From contig NC_087062.1 of assembly GCF_963678635.1 (NCBI RefSeq), positions 61,361,584 to 61,425,583 of the forward strand: 64,000 bases of DNA, read 5' to 3'. Below, in pieces: positions 53,831 to 64,000 of this stretch. The notes under the pieces were generated by a model. That model had not been told where the DNA came from. It did not search any database and saw nothing but the letters and a program-made list of their open reading frames with translations. Position numbers and translations under genes: made by a program. Numbering within the stretch: position 1 is the stretch's first letter; each line of letters opens with the position of its first letter. This DNA is from Symsagittifera roscoffensis. Its lineage: Eukaryota; Xenacoelomorpha; Acoela; Convolutidae.

Positions 53831-54690
53831 GGTTTTTTAAGACGCTATCAATTTTTTTTTCATTTTTTGCCAATTTCTTAGATGAATAGAAACCACTCTT
53901 TCGATTTTCAAAGGTATGAATAAAAAAATCCTGCTAATCTGTAAGCCTGCATAATCTTCTAATCTCTGTTTACTTTTTCCAACAGTCTGCTGCCAAAAAG
54001 TCGGCGAGGGAGCATTTGACTCAAAATTAATCTCCCAAGTAATCTGCCCTGAATAATCGACTATGCTCAATTTTTTTAACACAAAAGTTATGACCCTCAA
54101 AAAAGTTAATATTGGGTTTTTGTACCTTTTTTCAACTATTTGACTTTTCTCGAAATCTCCTTTCCCATATCTTGAGTTCTTGCCTTCAATCAAAGCAACA
54201 GGTTGTGTGATTTTCTTCTGCATAAGCGGTGTTTCCCTAATAGTTTTTAAGCACAAAAGATATGGCCCTCGAAAAAGCTAATACTTGGTATTTGTACCGT
54301 TTTTTTGAATGTTTTTTTTTCTCGAAAACTAACCGGCCGGTTAGTTCTTAGGTTAAGTGTTCAGTCAAGAAACCTGATTGTGGAAATGTTCTCTACTTGC
54401 AAAAAATGTTAATGGATTTCGAAATGTCAAGTTTTTGAAAGTTTGGTCGTTTGCAGTTTTTTGGCTTTTCTTAGAAACTACCCTTTAAAATCTGAGATGC
54501 AGGGTACAATCGAAGGAACCGCTTGCGATAATTTTCATACAGAAGTGGCGACTCCTCAATTTTTTGTTAAAAAAAATGTGATATCTCGGGGAAGATTTTT
54601 GAAATTATCCATTTTGATTCGCTACAATAAACAACAATATCAAAAGCCACTTCTAGCTTTAGTTGAGCCCCTAGTAATCTTTCCTTGAGG
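53830..54690. repeat. ~160-bp tandem family (locus 2 of 4)
   Basis: Two to four diverged units with CAAGCAACAGGTTGTGTG-like and CTGCATAAGCGGTGTTTC text; the order of phrases matches 35,850-36,740. Confidence 0.55.
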
Positions 54691-56690
54691 CTTACGAACA
54701 TTTTGATTCAGCTAGTTTTTTTTCTTTTCAATTTTTTCATTTTTTATCGTTTTCTTATTTTTTATGTTCGTGTTTTATCGCAAGTGGTTTTTCAACTGAA
54801 CAATCACTAAAAAGCTTTGAAATTCAGAGCAAGGTGATGGATTTTTCCTTAGACTCAAAATCTAAATGTAAAAAAAAGCTACCACTTAACTACTTTTTCA
54901 ATTAAAATGTATAAAGCACAATTGCATACTTCATATTTTTGTTCTTTTTCCTTTGGTTCCTTGAAAGTTTTTCCTTTTTGTGTCGGCTTCGTTTAATTGA
55001 AAAAATCTACCTAAAAAATTTGGCAAAGAAAAAACTCGCAATCTAAGAAAGCTCTAATTGTTTGAAAGAAATTTTCGAAGAAAACGGAAAGTTTTTGACA
55101 AAAAACATCAAACCCCATCGAAGATCTTGACTCCCTTAAATCAAAAATAAATAGATATTTTACCTCCGATCATTTTTGCAAATTTCTCGGTGTTTGAAAA
55201 TGGCCAATTGGCAAAGCTCTAAATTAATTTATGCGCGTTTAAAAATTATTGTTTCATTATCATGAAAGTTTAATGCGAACTATTTTTTGTTTGACAATAT
55301 CCAGCTCAAAGCAATCGCTCAAAATTAAATTGAGGCTAGCTAATTGGTCGTATTAGTTTTGTGCGATTCACGTTTCTACATTTGGTCTTTAATTTGTCAA
55401 AAATTCATAGTTTTTCAATATTTGATTTTCTTAAAGGGCAGTCGGAACATTGCAATGCTCCTAATGAATTCATCATGATATAAGCATACGGACCTATGCA
55501 GTGCGCTGATTTAACTTAACCGGACAAAACGAACAACATTTGAAAATCAAACTCGTTTTTTCAATCTGGAGTACAAAAGTTGGTAAGAGTTTCACCAAGA
55601 CTAATATGGTGCAATGTTTTCTCCGAAATTTTCATCCAAAATTTTACCCCAAATTTTTTTAAATTAATCAAGAGTTACGCTTAAACTACTTTGTTAATTG
55701 ATGATAAAATTATATCAAAAGAAGCCTCTTACATAGCTCAGCAAAGTTTTAGCAGGTTAAATCTCCAAAAACTTGTAGAAAAATGTTTGTGCTTGATAGT
55801 TAAGAAATGTGATTTTACTTTTTAAAACCCCAAAATCTATGCTTAAAAAAATTTTAAATAGTTTGCGCAAATTTTTGGAGATTTAACTCGACAAAAACCT
55901 TTTTGGACCGTGTAAGAGGCTTTTTTTATATAAATTTACCATAAATAAGGTGGTGCTTTTTTCCAAACTTCTCATTTTAAATTTGGTGAAATTCTAAACA
56001 CATTTTTGTCTCTTGACTTAGAACTGGAATATTATTTTTTGCTTGATGTCAGTCAGTTTGTTAAACTAAACTGACTGACATCTACAGCCGAACACCAAAG
56101 AGTCAAAAGCAACGTCAAAAAAAATAGGTTTTTTGCCCATTAAAATTTTTTGCCCTCAAGCAGAAGCTTCACTTTGCTCTGAAAAATATTGCTATTTCAT
56201 GATAAATCCATGGTCATTTTCTTACAGATTAGAGCGATAACGTACCCACGGGTAAAACTCCTAGTTAGCGAAATCGTCCGGTTCTCTTACAAGGCGTTTA
56301 CTTTCGCGTCGGTGATTACTTGAAAAAACTGAATTTTATTTCCTTGACCAAGATATGAATACGACATGTTTAACTTCTGCAAATTATATAATGAAATATT
56401 TGCTCCAAAGTTCACAGAAAAAAAGTTGCTTTCGATTGTAAAGTAAGCGGTTTATTGAATTTCTCACGAGTTAAAATATCTAATTTGGCACTTTTTGTAC
56501 TCTGAAGGCAAAACTTAATTTCCTGTATTTTTTAAAACGGGTTGCTTTTTCAGTAATTAACAAGAGATGAAAAGGATTCTATTGTGGTCTCTGCTTAGAA
56601 AACTGACCCGACTGCCTTTGCGTAACAAAATTGATCATTAGTCCTAAAACATTGAAGCTCTATCATATGATAGTCGGTCTCATTTTCAAA
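54691..56690. other. AT-rich non-coding stretch
   Basis: I see no coding region or tRNA. A perfect inverted repeat lies at 56,045-56,082. The phrase GGCAGTCGGAACATT at about 55,438 also occurs at 37,094. Confidence 0.5.
56045..56082. repeat. Perfect 15+15 inverted repeat
   Basis: GATGTCAGTCAGTTT (56045-56059) and AAACTGACTGACATC (56068-56082) flank an 8-base loop. Confidence 0.9.
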
Positions 56691-57660
56691 TCTACTTTCA
56701 AGTCCTTGTTAATTTGAACTATTTTTTTTTCATTTGTTTTAACTCATTGTTCAACTCTTTTAGTGTAAAAAAGAAACGCATTCAAAGTTTTCGGACTTGA
56801 GAAAATTTGAAAAAATATTTGAAAAAGCTTTTAATGAACCTAACTGTCTTTGTCTTGTCATTTTTGGGGCCTTTGAGAAATACCAATGGTAAACCAACTG
56901 AATAAACGTTTCGGGATAAAATGCACAGAAAGACATACTAAAAGATTTTTTTGTTCCCAATTTCAAAGAAAGTGAAAAATTATTTTTGCTTGTTGTGGTT
57001 GTTTTTCTCCAGACCAATTTCGAGTTTTAAACTTGCCATTTTGGACTGGATTTGTTTATATTATCTACAATACTCAGTTTTTCAGCTCTGAAATTTTTTT
57101 TTGTTATGGTCTTTTTTGTAAAGTTATAGGGGTATGAAATTTGCTAATTTAGCCAATTTGGGCAATGAAAGTTGCTAATTTGGTCAAATTCTACTTTCAA
57201 GTCCTTGTAAATGATAATTAATTTTTTTTTCATCTGTTTTAATTCGTAGTTCAATTGATTTAGAGTAAAATGCATTCGCATTCAAAGTTTTCCGACTAAA
57301 TAAATAAATTTGAAAAATGCTTGAAAAAACTTTTAATGAATTTAATTGTTTTTTTTCTTGTCATTTTTTGGAACCAATAAAAATTACAAATGTTAAACTA
57401 ACTAAATAACATTCTCCAGGACAAAATATACGAAAAGACATGTTAAAAGATTTGTTTTTGTTCCGATTTTCAAAAGAGGTGACAAAATTTTTTTGCTCAT
57501 TGTAGTTGTTTTTCTCCAGATCTTTTTAAAAATTTCAGCTAACAATTTTGGACTGAATTTATATTTTTTTAAAAGTACTCATGTTTTCAGCTCTGAAAGA
57601 TATTTTGCTAGCTAGCTAAAGTTATGAGGGTATAAAAGTTGCTAAGTTGGCCAATTCGGG
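56691..57660. repeat. Tandem duplication, two units of about 490 bp
   Basis: Both units start TCTACTTTCAAGTCCTTGT (56,691 and 57,190) and run in parallel through GCATTCAAAGTTTTC, TTGTCATTTTTGG and GTTGTTTTTCTCCAGA. Divergence is moderate. Confidence 0.78.
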
Positions 57661-58650
57661 ATAATTAACTATATATATCGTAAGCTCTTCAAATCGTTAC
57701 AAATTAAATTGAGGCGAACAAATGGCTCTGGTTAATGTGTTACCAGACTCAACAAATGTCAGTTTGTATTTTCATCGCATGAGGTGGGGGACTAATAAAC
57801 ACTTGTATTTTTGCATAAAGACAAGTGTTTGAACTTTGTGGCCTCTTATCTCATTGTTTGAGGACTGGAAAAATTTTTTGTGTGCGTGTGTGTTCTTGGG
57901 CGAAAAATGTTTTAAGCTTTTCATTTTAGCTTTGAGTTTTTTGTGATTTTTTTTTGGCATGAAAGGTTTCTGCTCAGGTATTTCTGGCTTTGTTACCGAT
58001 TGGTAAATAGAAACTGAAACTCAATCAACTGTCCGCGGCATCTGGCATAGAAGTAACACAACTGCTTGAAAACACAACTGCTGGCATAGAAGTAACACAC
58101 ATGCTAACTGTTCGAATCTGGATGTAGACTTGTTATTTTTGCAAAATAGAGTTTTGTTATTTTCCGGACTATCGCACATTCAATTATTTTCGTCATTTTA
58201 GTTTGCAAAGCCCAATTTTTTTGAAGGTTCAGCTTCTTCCAAATTGCTGTAACTCACAAGCTGAAGTAACAATAAATTTGACTCCATGTAACAATATTGA
58301 CTAGAGACTGAAGCAGATCAAAATAAGTAAGATTTCCAAAAGTGGAATAGTGAATCTTAGACTTTTTGCTGGAACAAATTGGGTAGCTTTGTGTAATAGT
58401 TACTATTTTGGTTCGTTTGGTGAATCACCAGATAAAATCTTGAAGTAACTTTTTTAAAATTCTGTTCATTTGCAAGCGCGAAGCGTAGTTTCTTTTACAC
58501 CAGCTCAGCGTAGTGTCTAAATAATAAGTTAAGGTTTGTTTCTACTTCAAATCGTAAATTTCTAAAGCTGGTTAAAAACCAATGGAAAGACCGTCTACTC
58601 CCTTGTATGCCGTAAATTTTGCTAGACTCTTTTTACCGAATAACACGGCA
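57661..58650. other. Non-coding, tRNA-like fragments
   Basis: Two direct copies of GGCATAGAAGTAACACA (about 58,045 and 58,084) precede GTTCGAATCTGGATGTAG; a related single head is at 35,276-35,305 (GGCGTAGAGGTGACACAACT). Another SINE-end-like motif lies near 58,475-58,495. Confidence 0.45.
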
Positions 58651-59930
58651 TTCGAAACTTGCAGTTGGGGGAATTTTTGACTCATTTCTTGAATATATGT
58701 TTTTTCATTTTCTCAAAAACTACCCCATGAAATCTGAAATTATCAAAAATCTTAAAAAAGAACAAGTCATTGGAACCTCAACTGCATAAACTGCTACGCC
58801 ATGTTTTTGTAGAAAAGAAATTATGAACTTCGAAATACATATTTTCTTCGAAAATATATTTTTTTGTCGAAATCTACCTTGCTGTACAGGGAAACAGAGA
58901 TCAAAGTTTCAATCGCATGACACGGTGCTGGGAATCCTCCTTGCATAATTGAAAACGGCTCCGCCTTGTTTTTGTGGAAAAGCTACAGATATATAATTTG
59001 TCTAATTTTGAAGTTTTAACCCTTTTGGAAAATATCGACTTTTGCCCATTCTGCCAAACCTGAGATTCAGAGTTCAATGGAAAAAAGTGGCAGCCTTTCT
59101 GTCTGCATAAGCAGCCACGCACTTATTCTTTGTAGAAAAATAGATTTGACTTAGGAAAAGTCTACTGGTTGAAATTTTGACCATTTTTCAAAAACTTTTG
59201 TTGGAAACTACCCTGCCAAACCTGTGAGTAAGGGTTGAGATGAAACATTTAGGTGCGTGAAAACTGTCTGCTGTAGTTTTTGCTATGCAGTATAGGAAAA
59301 CAATTTGGTTTTAGAAAAGATTTGGATTTTTTGTTGTTTTTCTGGAAAACTACGGTGCTAAATTTGAGATTAAGGTTGAAACCAAAGAACAAGTGTGTGA
59401 TCAACCACAGCATCAACGGTTCTACTAAATTTGTCAAGCAACTATTAATGGAGGTTAAACGTGAAATATTTGATTATTCAACTAGTTTTTGAATTTATGG
59501 CCATAGAAAGTGTCAAAAATTGAGGTTTTGCTCGTTTTTTGGAAACTTTTTGACTTTTTCAAAAAGTACTTTGCCAAATTTGTTATTAAGTGTACAATTT
59601 AAAAAATAGTTCGTGCAGATGTCTTGATCTAGCTGAATTGCCCTAATTTTGAATAAAAAACTTTTGCACAATAAAATGAAGTTTTTTGAAGACCTACTTG
59701 TTTTTTTGGGAAACTTGACTTTCCTCAAAAGCCACGACTTTAAATCTGATAATAGTGATTCAATCAAAACAACAGATTGCAGATTGTGCAAATTTTCTCT
59801 GCACAAGAAGTGTTGTTCTACTTTTTGAAGTAAAACACTTATGGCTTTAGAAAATGCCCAGTTTTTGAAATGTTGCTTGTTTTTTGAAAAGATGGTTCTG
59901 AAAATGTAACCCACCGCTCAAAGGAAAATA
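58650..59930. repeat. ~160-bp tandem family (locus 3 of 4)
   Basis: About seven diverged units; phrases such as GAAACTACCCTGCCAAACCT, CTGCATAAACTGCTACGCCA and AAATCTGAAATTATC recur in the family order. Confidence 0.6.
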
Positions 59931-62900
59931 AAAGGAATCCGTTCAATAAAAGGAAAACGTGCTATGAATTTTCGTTTTTCAAACGACTAGGCCCCATTAT
60001 TTTAGAAAAACAACTTTGAACCTAAAATGTTATTTTTCCGCAATAGTGAAAGTTCTGGTTTACTTGAGAATTACCGTGCCAATTGCTTAATGGAATCTGC
60101 AATCAACTGTGGCAAGGAATCTACAATGGACCTGATAACCATCCAATGAGGGGAATTTTGACCAACTTTGTGGTCGTCGCTCAACTTCTCCAAAATGTCA
60201 ATTTTGAGGTTAAGAAAACAATCAAACGGAGATTGTTTACTGATTCCCTCGCTAAAACTTTTTCAGTAATTTTGATAACCAATCAGCCAAGAACTTTTCA
60301 TTTTTTGACATTTTTAAGAGTACGCATAATGTTTTGCATCAAATCAATTAAAACTATCAATGCATTAAATCCAGCTGTGACTGGACCCCTGGTCTGTTTT
60401 TTTTTGGTGCATTAACATCATATCTTAATTGATTTTTTTGGTGGCTGCTGTCTGAAAACTGTAACGTATCAGGGCGCAGACACTAGGAAGAGTGATTCCT
60501 AATATCGAGGTCGAGGTTTCAATACCGGAACCTAGCATAGTTTTGTCTCATAGTTTTTTCTTTTTTTAGTGTTCGATCTTATAATATCTACTTTTTGTAT
60601 TTTTTTTGCTTGTGTTTGCGAAGTGCAGTTTCGTTTCTGTGTATAATTTAGGGTTCACGCTCTTCTCTGTATGTCCATAATTTTTACGTTTTATTTATTT
60701 GATGATCAAAATAAATGAATATGTTGAAATTGTTCTAAATATACTTTCTGATTGATTAAGGAGTGATAATATTTGGTTCTTCCATTTCTGCTGGTTTTTT
60801 ATACACAAACTCAACCAGTTTTGCTGAAAAAACATATGTTTGAGTAAACTATTTTGAAAGTATAGTTTACAAAAATGGATTCAAGAACTTCTTATAAAAT
60901 CATCAATTGTGTGGATCCGAGTGAAGGAAGAGGCAGTAATTTTTAGAAATTGAAAGAAAACTTTCATAAATTTGTGATTTTCTCAAGAATAAAGGACAAA
61001 AACTAGAATTTTCAAACAATTTTGAGGCATCAATTTGAAGCCCACGAGTTCTTTAGTTTCTTGGGATCAAATGTTGTATCATGTTTTTGTTCTTCAAGCT
61101 CTACAACACTAACGAGTGGTACAAGTCCATCCAATGGTATCCGGTTGGTTTGTAAAATGCTTTATTTGAATCATCAAGCCCAACCTATGGAGTTTGAGTG
61201 TATGCTTTAGCAACAATTTATTGGTCATTTGTAGTAAGCATTCCATTTTCCACCTTAGATACGGGGGTAATTTGAGAATATTATGAGGAGTACTTTACTG
61301 GAAGTCAATGGATTATGATAGTAACCAGAACAGGGTAGAATTTAAGAAAACACACTTGTTATAGAGAAACCAAATTAATTAGGATTTGCTTTTTGGATAT
61401 GAGTATGTTGTCGATGTATGAGAGTTTTTGAATGATCGTTTGAAACCACATTTTTGTGATGATAAAATCAAAAACATTACTTGACACAGACACAGCCATT
61501 GTCACTGTAGATAGCCAGGATGTCATTCAAGAATTAAAATATCTAGGCGGATATGTTTGACTTTTAAATCCTAATAAAAATCATGATTTATTTAGCTATA
61601 AAATGAAACACCAGACTTAGTTTAATTAGATGAAATTTTTGCATTGCGAATAAAAGATTTTGCTTTTAAATGTGAAACAAAGACTCAGCTAAAATAAAGA
61701 TTGAGTAAAACTCAATCAAAATATAATACTTTTGAGAAATTCTATAGTCCTTTTCTTGGAAAAGAATATGAAAAACACGTCTTAAAGAAAAAAAAGAATA
61801 TCAAATGTTTTTTTTCTACAAAAGCAGAATTTTAAAGAATAAAAAGATTATTGAATGTGTAAACAAAATACTCGAAATGAAAAAATTATCAACTTTTGAC
61901 ATTAGAAAAAAGTATGTAAATAAAGAACTTTGAAGACTTTCTTTATTCAATTTCAAATTAAAGATGTACAGATGAAAATATGAATCTTTTTTCTAAATTT
62001 TCATACAAAACCTATAGTAAAAAAGAACTGAAAACTGATTTTAAATAGAAAAAATTTTTATAATAAACGGAAATGAGAAGTTTACAAAAATTTAAATTTC
62101 AATTTTACATTTTGTCACCATAATGTTATCAAACTGTCTAGAAGTGTCACCATATTTTCGTCAAGTTTTTTTCTTTTCAAATACCGATTTGTACAATAGT
62201 TCAATATTTATCATAAAAGTCGCATTTTGCAATATTGTCTCAGAAGAAAATCGTATTGTGCTGGGCGATGCAAACGCGCAATTCTCACATCGGTGCTCTT
62301 AGATAACAGAGAACCGAAGGGGGCTACTTGAAGCGCCAAATTACTGAATTGTTTTTTACCACTTCAACCCACTATAAAATTATCACAAAACTTATAATAG
62401 ATAATCATCAGAGTCATTATCTAACATGCCACTGGCAGCTTCTTCAAATGTTTTTAATTTTGCTCGGCAAACAATTTCTGAACTGAGCAAACAATTTATA
62501 AGCCCTTTATCAAAAATATCCATTTATCGACTAAAAAAAGTTTTATAAACTTTACGAAATGGACTGGAAAAGTTGTAAGAGAGAATTCAAAGATGGCCTT
62601 ACAACTTACTAAGAATTCTGTACAACTTATTGTTAATGCCTTTGATATTTGGTGATACAATTCTCACAGCATTCAGTAACCATATTCATACAGGCCGACA
62701 TCGTGTCTTTGTACCTGCATATAAAAATCAAAAAAGAAATAAATACCTAAGCAAATAGCAAATTAAAAATTTGAATCCGTTTGATCTACTCCTTAACGAT
62801 CGCAATAGGGAAATCATGTTCATGATGGCCAAACAAAACGAAAAACAAAGAGGGTTTTCCTCAAGATTTTTTGTCATCACACGTAAGCAAACAAGTTCTG

Positions 62901-62949
62901 AAATTGATTTTTTTCCGGTTGAAACTGAAATGTCTGCTTCGAAATTGGC
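59931..62949. other. AT-rich non-coding stretch with coding-like remnants
   Basis: A SINE-end motif (GCGAAGTGCAGTTTCGTTTC) is at about 60,618-60,637. At 60,900-61,210 the minus strand reads a protein-like run (IPLDGLVPLVSVVELEEQKH); at 61,470-61,560 the plus strand reads LLDTDTAIVTVDSQDVIQEL; around 62,400-62,520 the minus strand reads KGLINCLLSSEIVCRAKLKT. None has an intact frame or a family I can name. Confidence 0.35.
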
Positions 62950-63560
62950 CATCGTAAAAGTCAAAGGTGTGACTTTTTGACTGTTTTTGAAATTGTTTTT
63001 CACGAAAACTACCCTCTCAAATCTGAATTTATGTGTTCAGTCCAAATAACAAACAGTGTAGATTTTTTCTGCGAAACCAGTCACGCCCAGAATTTTGACA
63101 CATAGCTATGGTTCTCAGAAAAGTCATTTTTTAAATTGTTGATCAATTTTTGGAACTTTTTTGGATTTCACGATAATTATTCTGCTATATCTGATATCAA
63201 TGGCTTAACCAAATTCAGGAATTGTCAAAAATCTACCTGCATAAGCGGTTACGCTCATTTTTCCCAATAAAAAACATTTGGCCTTCAGAAAAGTCAAACT
63301 TTTTCATTTTTTGCGAAAATTACGCTGCCAAATGTCAGGTTAAGAGTGCTATTGAGACAGTCGGTATTGGAACTTTTCAACGCTTAATTGGCCACAACTT
63401 TATTTTCCTTAGAAAAATGTATATGAGTTTCGGAAAATCATTTTTTGAATTTTTGATCGTTGTTGAGAAAATTTCTCTTTAACTATTCTATCTGACCTGA
63501 GATGAAAGCTTCAACCAAGAGAACCGTTTGTGAGAGTAAGTGTTTTCCTGAGAATCGACG
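62950..63560. repeat. ~160-bp tandem family (locus 4 of 4)
   Basis: Three to four diverged units, with ACGAAAACTACCCTCTCAAATC, CTGCATAAGCGGTTACGCTC and similar phrases. Confidence 0.55.
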
Positions 63561-64000
63561 ACTCCTTTATCAGAAGAAAATGAGAATCACCATAAAAAAT
63601 TTCGCTTTCTGGAATATTTTGACTAAACAATTGGGCAGAAATTGGGCGGGTCGGCCGAAAATGGATGTCGCAAAATCGTACTTAATGGTACAAAATAGTC
63701 TTTTTATGATGTTGCAAGATAAATTTTTTAAAAACAAATGATCGTTAAGTGCAGGCATCAAAAGGACCCTGTAGTTTTCGTGTTGAACTCAATCACCATA
63801 TCTGTTATTTTGATCAGAAGTGATCAGGAACGAAAACGTTTTTAGTTTTTTAATAGTTTTTTGTTAAGGAGTGTTTCTTATGATACTTGAATGATAACTC
63901 ATTCATCTATTAAAGCAGATGAAACCTTAAATTGAAGAATGATCATAGGAGAAAGACGAATTTTTGAAAGGTAAAGAGCGGTATACGCGGGAAAGATTTT
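63561..64000. other. Right edge, nothing recognised
   Basis: AT-rich sequence without ORF, tRNA or repeat signature that I can identify. Confidence 0.4.

Overview
The window is a piece of an animal nuclear genome. The signs are long AT-rich introns with GT-AG borders and tRNA-derived dispersed repeats. It also carries three intron-split genes that I recognise as metazoan families (TTC24-like, ANKRD60-like, CEP104-like), all on the + strand. I cannot name the species; an invertebrate is my guess.

Layout. (1) 1 to about 11.7 kb is the 3' part of a large LTR retroelement of the Ty3/gypsy (Metaviridae) type. It has an open-ended pol ORF with a complete integrase, fused at its C-terminus to a degenerate macro-like (ADP-ribose-binding fold) domain. 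After a 400-base spacer comes an unrecognised 1,820-codon ORF. Then follows a structured non-coding 3' region, a purine tract and a probable 3' LTR. (2) 11,789-26,526 is a TTC24-like tetratricopeptide gene. Its 8.2 kb intron holds an 81-bp tandem array and a dead non-LTR retrotransposon on the minus strand. (3) 26,934-31,171 is an ANKRD60-like ubiquitin-like/ankyrin gene of 5 exons. (4) 31,597-49,199 is CEP104, a ciliary-tip protein gene: 18 exons whose reading frame joins without error into 926 codons. (5) 49,200-64,000 holds no gene I can support. It consists of dispersed and tandem repeats and a few coding-like remnants.

The three host genes are separated by only about 0.4 kb, and each has a 3' splice-site-like sequence shortly before its start codon. 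That could mean 5'-UTR introns or a trans-spliced polycistronic unit. CEP104 acts at cilia tips; I see no direct evidence that its neighbours share that role.

The introns and the right-hand flank are built mostly from a few repeat families. These are tRNA-headed SINEs, a ~450-bp family with inverted repeats plus a 3' hairpin (Helentron- or MITE-like), a hAT-like MITE, and several diverged tandem arrays of 81 to 170 bp. The most unusual object is the retroelement: the macro-domain fusion, the giant second ORF with a splice acceptor before it, a three-times repeated compensated palindrome, and a cluster of four perfect hairpins.
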